Shown: one piece after another, positions 17,324-26,777 of the stretch
Layout: each line of letters begins with the position of its first letter
Numbering within the stretch: the stretch's first letter is position 1
Source: CAIWKO01 sp964469155
GTDB lineage: Bacteria > Bacteroidota > Bacteroidia > Bacteroidales > CAIWKO01
Length of the DNA: 64,000 nt
Direction: 5' to 3'
NCBI GenBank assembly: GCA_964469155.1
Contig: CAYXXU010000007.1
Span: 1 to 64,000 of the forward strand
The notes under the pieces: generated by a model
What the model was told of the DNA's origin: nothing
Database searches by the model: none
What the model saw: only the letters and a program-made list of their open reading frames with translations
Made by a program: the position numbers and the translations under genes

Positions 17324-18982
17324 ATGAAATACATATCTATACCTGTCTTTATATTTTTATTATGTTTTGCCGGCCTTGTAAAAATTAATGCCCAGGAAAT
17401 TCCCGTGCATATTTCCGCTACAGATGTATATGGATTTATTGATGAGCTAGCAAACGATAAATTATATACTGTGACCAGTTGTATTAAACCTTATTCACGG
17501 GGAGATATAATACAAATGCTTCATATTGCAGATAGTTTGAGATCAGAGTTAACCGATAGACAGAAAAGGGAGTTAGATGGATATTTATTTGAATTTACAG
17601 GCAAAAACTATCATAAATCCCCTAAAGAAAAACCAATCTGGAAAGTTTTACCTCCTGAATTTATTTATTACAACCGAAATTCCAGCCTGATTATTCGTCC
17701 GTTGTATGATATTAATTATTCCTTTTATAAAGACGGTAAACCTTTTTATCAATCGGGTGGTGGTGCAGAGATATTGTTTCATAAGGGAATTGTCAGCGCT
17801 TATGCTAATCTAACCGATCACTATTTCAACCGTGAAATTTTAATTAAACCAGGTTATCTTATTTCTGGATTAGGGGGTAATTATAAGGTGAATGAAGGAG
17901 GTCGTAAGGGAGGCGATTTCAGTGAAATGCGTGGCGGAATAATTATAAACTGGAAATGGGGGCGCATAGGTTTTGTAAAAGATCATGCCCTTTGGGGTGA
18001 TAATAACTTTGGTGGTTTAATTTTATCAGGTCAAACGCCTTCTTTTCCCATGTTGACATTACAAGCCCGGCCTTTTAAATGGTTAACTCTGGATTATATA
18101 CATGGTTGGCTTGTTTCCGAGGTCATTGACAGTAGTTCATCTTATTTTTCTAAACCGGGAATTTTCAGGGGTATTTACCAACCCAAGTATATTGCAGCAA
18201 ATATGGTTTCATTCAGACCCTGGAAGTATCTTAATATCTCTGTGGGAAACAGTATCGTATATAGTGATACTCCGGTTCAACTGGTATATTTAATTCCTTT
18301 TCTTTTTTATAAATCGGTCGATCATACCCTAAATCATAATATTGACAACCAGAATTCCCAGATTTTTTTAAATGTCAGTAGCCGGAATGTTAAACATCTG
18401 CACTTTTATGGGAGTCTTTTTATTGACGAATTCAGTATTCGCCGGATCAAAGATCCGGATAGGTACAATTTTTTCGGATTTAAATTGGGAGGAACTTTGA
18501 ACAACTGGCCATTGAAAAATCTGGCTCTTGATATGGAGAGTACAATAATTTACCCAATGGTTTATAAACATAGGGTTGCATCTCTTACTTATACATCAAA
18601 TAAATACAAACTGGGCTATTTTATGGGTGCTAATTCAATGGATTTTCATATAAGACTTCGTTATGCTCCCTTGTATTACTTATTTGCAGAAGTTGGCTAT
18701 GAATACGCAATTCATGGAGTCGAATATGAATATCTGTTGGATAATAATCTTGACAGGCATCCGTTGATTTCTTATAAGGTCTGGGACAGGCAATTGTTAT
18801 CTGCCCGCATAACCTATCGACCAGCAATCGGCCTTAAAATATTTGCTGAAGGATTGTTCAACTCAATGAATGGCTATGATGCTGATGGAAAAACTGCGAA
18901 AGAATATCTAAGTCTGTTTTCTCCTGAAGTCTTTCACGGAAAAAAAATATTATTAAATGTAGGATTGCATCTCGGATTGTGA
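17324..18982 (+). CDS. Wzi-like capsule assembly outer-membrane protein
   Basis: 552 residues, signal peptide 1-23 (ends INAQ). After a helical N-terminal segment (30-95), the rest is rich in alternating aromatic and polar strands typical of an outer-membrane beta-barrel, ending in a strand GLHLGL. Motifs such as FVKDHALWGDNNFGGLILSG and WKYLNISVGNSIVYSD fit the Wzi/capsule assembly family, which anchors capsule or O-antigen-like polysaccharide at the surface. Third gene of the surface-polysaccharide block, 53 bp after the sugar transferase. Confidence 0.8.
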   Translation: MKYISIPVFIFLLCFAGLVKINAQEIPVHISATDVYGFIDELANDKLYTVTSCIKPYSRGDIIQMLHIADSLRSELTDRQKRELDGYLFEFTGKNYHKSPKEKPIWKVLPPEFIYYNRNSSLIIRPLYDINYSFYKDGKPFYQSGGGAEILFHKGIVSAYANLTDHYFNREILIKPGYLISGLGGNYKVNEGGRKGGDFSEMRGGIIINWKWGRIGFVKDHALWGDNNFGGLILSGQTPSFPMLTLQARPFKWLTLDYIHGWLVSEVIDSSSSYFSKPGIFRGIYQPKYIAANMVSFRPWKYLNISVGNSIVYSDTPVQLVYLIPFLFYKSVDHTLNHNIDNQNSQIFLNVSSRNVKHLHFYGSLFIDEFSIRRIKDPDRYNFFGFKLGGTLNNWPLKNLALDMESTIIYPMVYKHRVASLTYTSNKYKLGYFMGANSMDFHIRLRYAPLYYLFAEVGYEYAIHGVEYEYLLDNNLDRHPLISYKVWDRQLLSARITYRPAIGLKIFAEGLFNSMNGYDADGKTAKEYLSLFSPEVFHGKKILLNVGLHLGL

Positions 18983-19016
18983 AAAAATTAAAAATAAACA
19001 AAATTTTACAAAAAAG

Positions 19017-19048
19017 TTGCTCTAAACGGTTATTTTAATTTACATTTG
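19017..19048 (+). promoter_or_regulatory. Bacteroidota-type promoter of the OmpA gene
   Basis: TTG at 19017 and TACATTTG at 19041-19048, 21 bp apart, match the -33/-7 consensus (TTTG / TAnnTTTG) of the Bacteroidota primary sigma factor. Start codon 30 bp downstream. Confidence 0.65.
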
Positions 19049-19077
19049 TAGATTAATTTGGGAAAAACATTTTTATT

Positions 19078-20376
19078 ATGAAAAAAATACTACTCTTTTT
19101 TTGTTTGATGGTTTTAATTTCTGCCGGTATTTATGCTCAGCCAAAAAGAACTTTTGTTGACAACTGGCACCTGAATATAAATGCAGGACCGACTATTTTT
19201 CTGGGGGATGTTACCCAACATTATGATTGGTACCAGATGGATCTTTCCAATCCAAAAGCATCTTTCGGAATTAATTTAACAAAAGAATTTACTTGTGCAT
19301 TTTCAGTGCGGGGTCAGTTAGGCTATGGATGGCTGGCAGGAAAGAAAGATTTTTATGCTGGTGGCGGCCCGGCAAATCTATCTTTTAATGCTCATTTTTA
19401 TCATTTTAATGCACAGGCAAAAATTAATTTTTTTGATTTATTTGGTGGCGGAAAATGTTACAGACGATTTAATCTTTATGGCTTTGCTGGTATAGGGTTT
19501 ATCAATTTTCAGAACCGTTTGTATCGAAACGGTGTTGAGGTCTTGAGTTGGGGATATGGCAGAATCGGAACACATAAATGGGTAACTGAAATTACTGTTC
19601 CCTTCGGCTTGGGAGTGGATCTTCGTTTAGGACAGAAGTGGAGAATTAATCTTGATGTGGAAGCAGTGTGGGTGGATAATGAGAAATTGGACAGAGTGGT
19701 TGGGATGTACGAACATGATGCGTTCATTTATCCCAATATAGGTGTTTCTTATAATATCAGCAAACACAACAGGGTTTGTTGTAAGAAAGAAAATGTTCCG
19801 ATTTATGGAGATTATAACCCCAATAATTTGGATCGTGTAATGGAAAAAGCAGATTCCCTTAACAATAAGCTGAACCAATCCATTGATAAAATTAATTCTC
19901 TAAATAAAAAACTGGATGATGCTCAGAATAAAATAGATTCGCTCAAATACAGAAAAGATACGGTTTATTTTGTGGGTGAAACACCATATAATGTGATTAA
20001 TGGCACACAATATCCTGATTCAATAAGCAAGAGTATGGAAGATGCTGGTTATCTTTGGTATAACGTTTATTTTGACCTCGATAAATATAATATTAAACAG
20101 GAATATGAGAGCGTTATTGCCAAAGTTGCCGAAATTATGAAAAATGAACCTTCTTTAAAAATAAGAGTCGTTGGCAATGCTGACCAGCAAGGTAGTACCT
20201 TACACAACGAAATATTGAGTAAAAATAGATCTCAGCAAGTAATCAATGTATTAGTAAATCAACATGGCATTAACCGAAATCGTTTGGTTTTGGATTATAA
20301 GGGAGAAAGAGAACCCATTTCAAACATCCATTTCGAGGTAAACCGTAGGGTTGATTTCATTAAAATAAATAGATAA
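19078..20376 (+). CDS. OmpA family outer-membrane protein
   Basis: 432 residues. Signal peptide 1-21 (ends IYAQ). Residues 25-235 form a beta-barrel-like N-terminal domain. A short coiled coil (about 255-300, SLNNKLNQSIDKINSLNKKL) leads to an OmpA/MotB-type peptidoglycan-binding domain (about 330-432) with YFDLDKYNI, VVGNADQQG and NRSQQVINVLV...NRNRL. The usual GHTD Asp/His is replaced by GNAD, but the Asp and the NR..R face are kept. It ties the outer membrane to the cell wall. It has its own promoter and terminator, so it is a single-gene unit. Confidence 0.9.
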   Translation: MKKILLFFCLMVLISAGIYAQPKRTFVDNWHLNINAGPTIFLGDVTQHYDWYQMDLSNPKASFGINLTKEFTCAFSVRGQLGYGWLAGKKDFYAGGGPANLSFNAHFYHFNAQAKINFFDLFGGGKCYRRFNLYGFAGIGFINFQNRLYRNGVEVLSWGYGRIGTHKWVTEITVPFGLGVDLRLGQKWRINLDVEAVWVDNEKLDRVVGMYEHDAFIYPNIGVSYNISKHNRVCCKKENVPIYGDYNPNNLDRVMEKADSLNNKLNQSIDKINSLNKKLDDAQNKIDSLKYRKDTVYFVGETPYNVINGTQYPDSISKSMEDAGYLWYNVYFDLDKYNIKQEYESVIAKVAEIMKNEPSLKIRVVGNADQQGSTLHNEILSKNRSQQVINVLVNQHGINRNRLVLDYKGEREPISNIHFEVNRRVDFIKINR

Positions 20377-20380
20377 CAAT

Positions 20381-20407
20381 AAAGCCCGGTTTTCCGGGCT
20401 TTTTTTT
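20381..20407 (+). terminator. Rho-independent terminator
   Basis: AAAGCCCGG / CCGGGCTTT stem with a TTTT loop and a T7 tail, five bases after the OmpA gene stop codon. Confidence 0.93.
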
Positions 20408-20548
20408 CAAATGATTGCATTTTTATTAGATATTACAGATTTTTTTTAAATTTGTGATAGTTTTATTGCAAGGTTAAAACACAAACTATTGCTTTAAGAA
20501 TAAAACCAACTAATGCTGAATGTATTGTCAGGTGTGATGCATTTCGTT

Positions 20549-20596
20549 AGCCCGTCCGTTATTTGACGGTCGAGGATATCGCTTGCTAATGCCCCC
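20549..20596. other. Hairpin in leader of the 1093-aa protein
   Basis: Nested arms TTAGC...GCTAA enclose CCGTC...GACGG just upstream of the gene at 20623. The leader is GC-richer than its surroundings. It could be a 5' UTR structure; no known riboswitch is recognised. Confidence 0.35.
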
Positions 20597-20622
20597 TAAT
20601 CCCGGGAAAATTATAAATTATA

Positions 20623-23600
20623 ATGAAAACAATAATAAGAAGTTTGGTGTTGATTTGCTTACTTTTGAATATCAAAATAAATAGTTTTGGTCAAGAAGTA
20701 ATTTTTCAGGAGAGTTTTAATTCAAATAAAAATCCGTTATTTCTAAAGACAAGTGCTGGATGTCAAGGATATGTGGGTGGTATAAAAATTTTATCCTCTT
20801 CATTTGGAGATAAAGTTTATGAAACACCACTTCTCGATTTTTCAAATGGGGTTTATTTTTTATCTTTCAGATATAAACTCAATATAAAAAGTGATATTAT
20901 GGCCAATCTGAAAGTTTATTATAAAGCAAATGATAAGAAGGAGGAAGAATTGCTTGCGATCTTTAATGAAACAACACTCGGATTTATCACCACAAATTTA
21001 TATCTGCCTTCAACAGCGATGAAAAGTAGGTTGGTTTTTGATTTTTCAGGTTTTAGCTCAGGAAATGTTATTTTGGATGATATCCGTGTGATTTGTTATA
21101 ATAATGCTGAAGCATTTTCTATAGGTAATTTTGTGTATGTAGATACTGAATTTAATTTTTCCTCTTCCTTTCTAAAGATTGCCGTATCTGAAAAACAATG
21201 TGCAGGCTTGCCTGCGATCACAGAGGATGATCAGAAAATAGTAACTCCAGCGAAAATGGTTTCCTGTCCGGCAGGTGGAATATTGGAAGGAGAACCCGAT
21301 TGTTATACGGATTATCTCGACACCATCAATAGTGGATGCAATAATTTACCCAATAGATTTACTGAACTGAATTCTTGTAATGGAGTTATTTGTGGAAAAT
21401 CCGGAAATTATACATTCTTAGGTGCCCCAAATAGAGATGTTGATTGTTATCGTTTGACCTTAAATGCCGGAACCACTTTATCTTTAAAGGTTGTTGCAGA
21501 TTTTAAAGTGAGAATATTTATCAACTATCTTATAGATTGTGATGTTTCGCTGATCCCCCTTACCCCGGTTGGATACGCCCTTGCTGGTGATACTGCTGAA
21601 TTGACCTATAATGCTACAACGCCTTATAATATCGTTTTCTATGTTACTGCATATACACCTCAACCAGGCGGAGTGTCTGTACCTTGTGGGTCTAATTATG
21701 TTATGATTTACAATACCTATAGTTCAATCATCACTCCTGTACCCCCCATCGCCGCTAGTAATCCCGCATGTGCTCCGACAGTATTAAATCCAATGGCATC
21801 GGTTGGAGGCTATTCTTTCTTTTGGCAGGGTAATTCATGTGGAATTAGTACTTCTTCAAATGCAGTTTTGAATTCCTATCCGGTTTTATCCTCGGGAAAT
21901 TATTATGTTAGGGCAAAATCCAACCTTTTAGGTTGCTGGACTCCCTGTTCGTCGGTAAATGTTGCCATTAACCAGCCACCTGTGGTTAATGCAAATGCAT
22001 TTCCGCTTTCTGTTTGTGCTGGCGGGCAGGCACAACTCACGGCAAATGGAGCAACCTCTTATGTTTGGATGCCTGGAAATCTGACAGGAGGGCAGATCAA
22101 TGTTAACCCTGCAAGCACCACAACTTATACTGTAACCGGAACCCTCGCAGGGTGCACTGCCTCAACTACTGCCTCAGTTATTGCAAATCCTTATCCTGCT
22201 GCTGCTGGAGGTATCAGTGGGCCTCTAGCGGTTTGTGCAGGTGCGAATGGCATATCCTACAACGTCAGTCCGATTGCTGATGCCACTTCTTATATCTGGG
22301 CCTATAGCGGAACAGGTGCCACGATCAATGGTAGTGGAAATACCATTTCAATTAATTTTGCATCCAATGCTACCAGTGGTACACTGACAGTAAAAGGGCA
22401 TAACTCCTGTGGTGATGGGAACGTTTCGGCAGGATATATTATTACGGTAAAACCCTTGCCTAATGTTTCGGCTTCTGCCATTCCATCAACTGTATGTGTC
22501 GGTTCCCCCGCTTCATTAACAGGCATTGGTAATGCAACATCCTACAATTGGCAACCGGGTAATTTAAATGGGGCCTCAGTTAGCGTTTCACCTCTCTCAA
22601 ATACAATATATACCGTTACAGGAGACTTGAACGGCTGTACTGCCTCAAACACAGTTACTGTGTCAACCAATCCCTTTCCTGCTGATGCCGGAAACATTAG
22701 CGGAGTTCAAACCGTTTGTGCAGGCGTGAATGGGATAGCATACAGTGTCCCAGCTATTACTGATGCAACTTCCTATATCTGGGCCTTTAGTGGAACTGGT
22801 GCTACTATAAATGGCAATGGTAATAGTATGGTCATTAACTTTGCATCCAATGCTACCAGTGGTATACTGACAGTAAAAGGGCATAACTCCTGTGGTGATG
22901 GGAACGTTTCGGCAGGATATATTATTACGGTAAAACCCTTGCCTACTGTTTCGGCTTCTGCCATTCCTTCAACTGTATGTGTCGGTTCCCCCGCTTCATT
23001 GACAGGCATTGGTAATGCAACATCCTACAATTGGCAACCGGGTAATTTAAATGGCGCATCGGTTAGTGTTTCACCTGGATCAAATACAATATATACCGTT
23101 ACAGGAGACTTAAACGGTTGTACTGCCTCAAACACAGTTACTGTGTCTACCAATCCATATCCTGTTGCTGCCGGAAACATCACGGGCACACCCTCAGTTT
23201 GCGAAGGTGCGAACGGAATCTTGTACAGTGTTCCACTTATCGCTGATGCCATCTCTTATGAATGGTCCTACAGCGGAACCGGAGCATCCATCAGTGGGAG
23301 CGGTAATTCTGTTATTATCGATTTTGCTTCGAACGCCACAAGTGGTATATTAACCGTAAAAGGAAATAACGACTGTGGCTTCGGCGCCATCTCTTCCGGA
23401 TATCCGGTTGCGGTTAACCCTTTGCCCCTCGTTTCTGCCTCAGCGCTGCCATCTTACATTTGTGACGGCCAAACATCTGTTCTCACGGCAAGTGGCAATG
23501 CAACATTATATATCTGGCAACCGGGAAACCTTTCAGGGTCACCTCAAAATGTTACTCCCTCTTCCACCACTGTGTTTACGGTAACCGGAAATCTATTAGG

Positions 23601-23904
23601 ATGCACCGATACATCTTCGGTCATTATAACAGTCGACCCCTGCACAGGTATTTCCGAAACCAGCATTTCAGATAACATAAAAATAGGGCCCATTCCTGCC
23701 CACGACCAACTGCTCATAGAATGTAAAATCAATACCGATTTGGTGGTTTCACTTTTTACTGTGGAAGGCAAGTTGTTGTCTGTTCAACAATGTATTGCAG
23801 ACAAGACTTATTTTGTTTCAACAACTAACCTTGCTGCGGCGGTGTATTTCCTGCGAATAAAATCTGATAATGAGATCAGAACTTTCAAAATTGTGAAACA
23901 ATAA
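20623..23904 (+). CDS. T9SS-secreted protein with repeated PKD/Ig-like domains
   Basis: 1093 residues. Signal peptide about 1-23 (ends INSFGQ). An N-terminal jelly-roll-like part (25-165) is followed by a Cys-rich region (about 195-370) that resembles a pre-peptidase C-terminal domain (CYRLTLNAGTTLSLKV). Then come Ig/PKD-like modules that repeat about every 161 residues: SYNWQPGNLNGASVSVSP, CVGSPASLTGIGNATS, and SYIWAYSGTGATINGSGN. DNA of successive copies is nearly identical at an offset of 483 bp (for example 22390 and 22873). The C-terminus is a type A T9SS sorting domain (IGPIPAHDQLLIE...AAVYFLRI...FKIVKQ). Likely a surface adhesin; no catalytic motif seen. Confidence 0.9.
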   Translation: MKTIIRSLVLICLLLNIKINSFGQEVIFQESFNSNKNPLFLKTSAGCQGYVGGIKILSSSFGDKVYETPLLDFSNGVYFLSFRYKLNIKSDIMANLKVYYKANDKKEEELLAIFNETTLGFITTNLYLPSTAMKSRLVFDFSGFSSGNVILDDIRVICYNNAEAFSIGNFVYVDTEFNFSSSFLKIAVSEKQCAGLPAITEDDQKIVTPAKMVSCPAGGILEGEPDCYTDYLDTINSGCNNLPNRFTELNSCNGVICGKSGNYTFLGAPNRDVDCYRLTLNAGTTLSLKVVADFKVRIFINYLIDCDVSLIPLTPVGYALAGDTAELTYNATTPYNIVFYVTAYTPQPGGVSVPCGSNYVMIYNTYSSIITPVPPIAASNPACAPTVLNPMASVGGYSFFWQGNSCGISTSSNAVLNSYPVLSSGNYYVRAKSNLLGCWTPCSSVNVAINQPPVVNANAFPLSVCAGGQAQLTANGATSYVWMPGNLTGGQINVNPASTTTYTVTGTLAGCTASTTASVIANPYPAAAGGISGPLAVCAGANGISYNVSPIADATSYIWAYSGTGATINGSGNTISINFASNATSGTLTVKGHNSCGDGNVSAGYIITVKPLPNVSASAIPSTVCVGSPASLTGIGNATSYNWQPGNLNGASVSVSPLSNTIYTVTGDLNGCTASNTVTVSTNPFPADAGNISGVQTVCAGVNGIAYSVPAITDATSYIWAFSGTGATINGNGNSMVINFASNATSGILTVKGHNSCGDGNVSAGYIITVKPLPTVSASAIPSTVCVGSPASLTGIGNATSYNWQPGNLNGASVSVSPGSNTIYTVTGDLNGCTASNTVTVSTNPYPVAAGNITGTPSVCEGANGILYSVPLIADAISYEWSYSGTGASISGSGNSVIIDFASNATSGILTVKGNNDCGFGAISSGYPVAVNPLPLVSASALPSYICDGQTSVLTASGNATLYIWQPGNLSGSPQNVTPSSTTVFTVTGNLLGCTDTSSVIITVDPCTGISETSISDNIKIGPIPAHDQLLIECKINTDLVVSLFTVEGKLLSVQQCIADKTYFVSTTNLAAAVYFLRIKSDNEIRTFKIVKQ

Positions 23905-23967
23905 GCCTCCTGTTACATTCTGTTTCGGTCGTTGGCTTACTAACGCTTTTTACTTCAATAGAATGAC

Positions 23968-23975
23968 TACCTTTG
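23968..23975 (+). promoter_or_regulatory. -7 box upstream of era
   Basis: TACCTTTG fits TAnnTTTG. It puts the transcription start near 23982, downstream of a possible TTG codon at 23973, which supports the ATG at 23991 as the real era start. Confidence 0.5.
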
Positions 23976-23990
23976 TGCAGAATTTTAAAA

Positions 23991-24872
23991 ATGACACATA
24001 AAGCGGGTTTTGTAAATATAATTGGTAGCCCCAATGTTGGTAAGTCTACATTAATGAATGCTTTGGTGGGTGAAAAACTTTCTATCATCACCCGTAAGGC
24101 TCAAACCACCCGCCATCGCATCATGGGCATCATCAATGGCGAAGATTTTCAGATCGTTTACTCTGACACGCCCGGCATACTAAAGCCGCACTACAAATTG
24201 CATGAAGCCATGATGAAACAGGTCGGCAATGCCCTGCAGGATGCCGATGTGTTGTTATATGTGGTTGAAGCCGGTGAGAAACCTGATGAAAACGCATTTT
24301 TAATTGAGCAGATCAATAAAACAGAGATACCTGTGCTCTTACTGATCAATAAAATGGATGCGGTCGAACCCGAAAAAATTACAGAAACCGAATCGCTATG
24401 GGCTCCTTTATTTACCAGGGCTAAGGTTATTCATGTTTCGGCCCTGAAGCATCTCAACCTCAACAAGGTTTTCGAAGCCATTATGCTCTGCCTGCCCGAG
24501 TCGCCTCCATATTATTCAAAGGACGAACTCACCGACAAACCCATGCGGTTTTTTGTGGCCGAGATCATTCGTGAGAAAATACTGCTGTTCTATTCAAAGG
24601 AAGTGCCCTACAGCGCTGAAGTTGTAATTGATTCGTATAAAGAAGAAGAAACCATAAACCGCATTGCCGCAACAATTTTTGTGGCTCGCGAATCGCAGAA
24701 AGCAATTATTCTCGGTCACAAAGGCTCGGGAATTAAACGGTTGGGGACAGAAGCCCGGCTCGACATTGAATACTTTGTCGGTAAACATGTGTTTCTGGAT
24801 ATCACCGTCAAGGTAAACGAAAACTGGCGCAACGATGCAAATATGCTCCAGCGATTCGGTTACGAAATGTAA
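23991..24872 (+). CDS. era: GTPase Era
   Basis: 293 residues from ATG 23991; an in-frame TTG at 23973 would add six residues but overlaps the promoter box. P-loop GSPNVGKST at 12-20, DTPG at 59-62, NKMD at 120-123, and a C-terminal KH domain (about 200-285) with the GHKGSGIKRLG loop. Era binds the 3' end of 16S rRNA and assists 30S maturation. It lies directly before der, a pairing that puts two ribosome-assembly GTPases under common control. Confidence 0.97.
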   Translation: MTHKAGFVNIIGSPNVGKSTLMNALVGEKLSIITRKAQTTRHRIMGIINGEDFQIVYSDTPGILKPHYKLHEAMMKQVGNALQDADVLLYVVEAGEKPDENAFLIEQINKTEIPVLLLINKMDAVEPEKITETESLWAPLFTRAKVIHVSALKHLNLNKVFEAIMLCLPESPPYYSKDELTDKPMRFFVAEIIREKILLFYSKEVPYSAEVVIDSYKEEETINRIAATIFVARESQKAIILGHKGSGIKRLGTEARLDIEYFVGKHVFLDITVKVNENWRNDANMLQRFGYEM

Positions 24873-24920
24873 GAATTTCAGAAGTCAGAAATGAAAATTC
24901 AGAATTAAAAAATAAAAATA

Positions 24921-26225
24921 ATGTCGAATATTTTAGCAATTGTCGGTCGGCCGAATGTAGGCAAATCAACTCTATTTAACCGCCTTACGGGTGAACGCGA
25001 TGCTATTGTTGATCCCACAAGCGGAGTCACACGCGACCGTCATTATGGCAAATCCGACTGGAACGGAGTTTCTTTTTCGGTGGTCGATACAGGCGGGCTG
25101 GTGGTCGGTTCGGAAGATATTTTTGAAGAGCAGATTCATAAACAGGTGGCCCTGGCTATCGACGAAGCCGATGTAATAGTTTTTATGCTCGATGTCGTAG
25201 AGGGCCTCACACCTTTGGATCAGGAAATTGGTATCATGTTGCGCAAGGTTAAGAAACCCGTGCTCCTGGCGGTTAACAAGGTCGACAACAATGCCCGCAT
25301 TGCCGATTCCGCTGAGTTCTATCAGTTGGGTTATCCGAAAATATTTGCCTTGTCGTCCATCAATGGAGCCGGCACAGGTGAGTTTCTCGATGAATTGGTG
25401 CAGCATTTCAATGTGGCCGAGCCGGAAGAAGTTCCCGATCTGCCCAAAATAGCCGTGGTGGGTCGACCCAATGCAGGCAAATCATCTTTGGTAAATGTAC
25501 TTTTAGGCACCGAACGCAATATTGTTACTCCTATTGCCGGAACCACACGCGATTCCATTTACACACGCTACAACGGTTTTGGTTTCGATATGCTGCTGGT
25601 CGATACGGCCGGTTTGCGCAAGAAACAGAAGGTCACCGAGGACATTGAGTTTTTCTCTACCCTCAGGGCGATACGCTCCATCGAAAGCAGCGATGTCTGC
25701 CTCCTGATGATCGATGCCGAAGGTGGCATAGGAGCCCAGGACCTCCATATTTTCAGTATCATTCAGAAGAATCATAAGGGAATTGTGATCGTGGTAAACA
25801 AATGGGATTTGGTGGAGAAAACCGTGAATACCCATCTGCAAATTGAAGATGAGATAAAACGTAAGATAGCTCCTTTCACCGATGTTCCTATTATTTTTGC
25901 TTCTGCTCTCACCAAACAGCGCATTTATAAAACCCTCGAGACAGCCATAGATGTCTATAAAAACCGCACGCAAAAGATCCAGACCTCTAAACTGAACGAT
26001 CTGATGTTGCCAATTGTTTCGATGAATCCGCCTCCATCAGTCAAAAGCAAGTTCCCGAAGATTAAATATATTCAGCAACTTCCTTTGCATTACCCGGCCT
26101 TTGCGTTTTTCTGCAGCCACAGTCAGTATGTGAAGGATCCTTACAAACGGTTCCTCGAAAACAAGATCCGCGAAAATTTTAACCTCACCGGTGTCCCCAT
26201 CGAGATCTATTTCAGGGACAAGTAG
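24921..26225 (+). CDS. der: Ribosome biogenesis GTPase Der
   Basis: 434 residues with two tandem GTPase domains. The first has GRPNVGKST at 9-17, DTGG at 56-59 and NKVD at 119-122. The second has GRPNAGKSS at 181-189, DTAG at 228-231 and NKWD near 298. A C-terminal KH-like domain (about 350-434) ends in GVPIEIYFRDK. It acts in 50S subunit maturation. Follows era by 48 bp on the same strand. Confidence 0.97.
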   Translation: MSNILAIVGRPNVGKSTLFNRLTGERDAIVDPTSGVTRDRHYGKSDWNGVSFSVVDTGGLVVGSEDIFEEQIHKQVALAIDEADVIVFMLDVVEGLTPLDQEIGIMLRKVKKPVLLAVNKVDNNARIADSAEFYQLGYPKIFALSSINGAGTGEFLDELVQHFNVAEPEEVPDLPKIAVVGRPNAGKSSLVNVLLGTERNIVTPIAGTTRDSIYTRYNGFGFDMLLVDTAGLRKKQKVTEDIEFFSTLRAIRSIESSDVCLLMIDAEGGIGAQDLHIFSIIQKNHKGIVIVVNKWDLVEKTVNTHLQIEDEIKRKIAPFTDVPIIFASALTKQRIYKTLETAIDVYKNRTQKIQTSKLNDLMLPIVSMNPPPSVKSKFPKIKYIQQLPLHYPAFAFFCSHSQYVKDPYKRFLENKIRENFNLTGVPIEIYFRDK

Positions 26226-26396
26226 TGAAATTTCAAATGACCTGTAGCATACAATCACCAGTCTTCAGTCGGCAATCAGCAATCGGCAATGGGTTTGAAA
26301 TATTGAATTTTAGTAATTGGAATTTATTTGTTATTTGTTTTTTGTTATTTGGAATTTCTCCCGGCTTTAGTATTAACCTAATAAGCGATTGCCATA
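26226..26396. repeat. Intergenic word repeats between der and hslR
   Basis: CAGTCGGCAATCAGCAATCGGCAAT (about 26267-26291) is a short direct repeat. 26315-26356 (GGAATTTATTTG, TTATTTG, GTTATTTGGAATTTC) is the inverse of the block at 51907-51948, so it is a copy of a dispersed element in opposite orientation. Confidence 0.6.
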
Positions 26397-26777
26397 ATGG
26401 AACAGGGCACAGTCCGTATCGATAAATGGTTGTGGGCGGTTCGTTTGTTCAAAACCCGCAGCCTTTCGGCAGAAGCCTGCCGCAGCGGAAAAGTGAGCAT
26501 TAAGGATATGCCGGTAAAAGCCTCGCGTGAGGTAAAGATTAATGATATTATAGTAATTAATCAGCCGCCTGTCATCCGCACAGTGAAGGTGCTGAGTTTA
26601 TTGCGCAACCGTGTTTCGGCCAAACTGGTGCCCCTGCACATGGAAGATCTGACCCCCGCATCCGAATACGAAAAGATAGAAGTTCGCAAAGCCGTTGCCT
26701 TTGTCTACCGCCCCCGCGGAACCGGCCGCCCCACGAAAAAGGAGAGGAGAGATATGGATGGGGAGATAAACCTATAA
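26397..26777 (+). CDS. hslR: S4-domain RNA-binding protein, Hsp15-like
   Basis: 126 residues. The N-terminal S4 fold is clear: VRIDKWLWAVRLFKTRSLSAEACRSGKVSIKDMPVKASREVKINDIIVI. It is followed by a basic C-terminus (YRPRGTGRPTKKERRDMDG), the typical ending of Hsp15/HslR-type proteins. Hsp15 binds stalled 50S subunits carrying nascent chains and helps recycle them. Its place after era and der fits a ribosome-quality role. Confidence 0.85.
   Translation: MEQGTVRIDKWLWAVRLFKTRSLSAEACRSGKVSIKDMPVKASREVKINDIIVINQPPVIRTVKVLSLLRNRVSAKLVPLHMEDLTPASEYEKIEVRKAVAFVYRPRGTGRPTKKERRDMDGEINL

Noticed and set aside
24972..25973. Antisense ORFs across der
   Set aside because: Codon-pattern shadows of a conserved gene.
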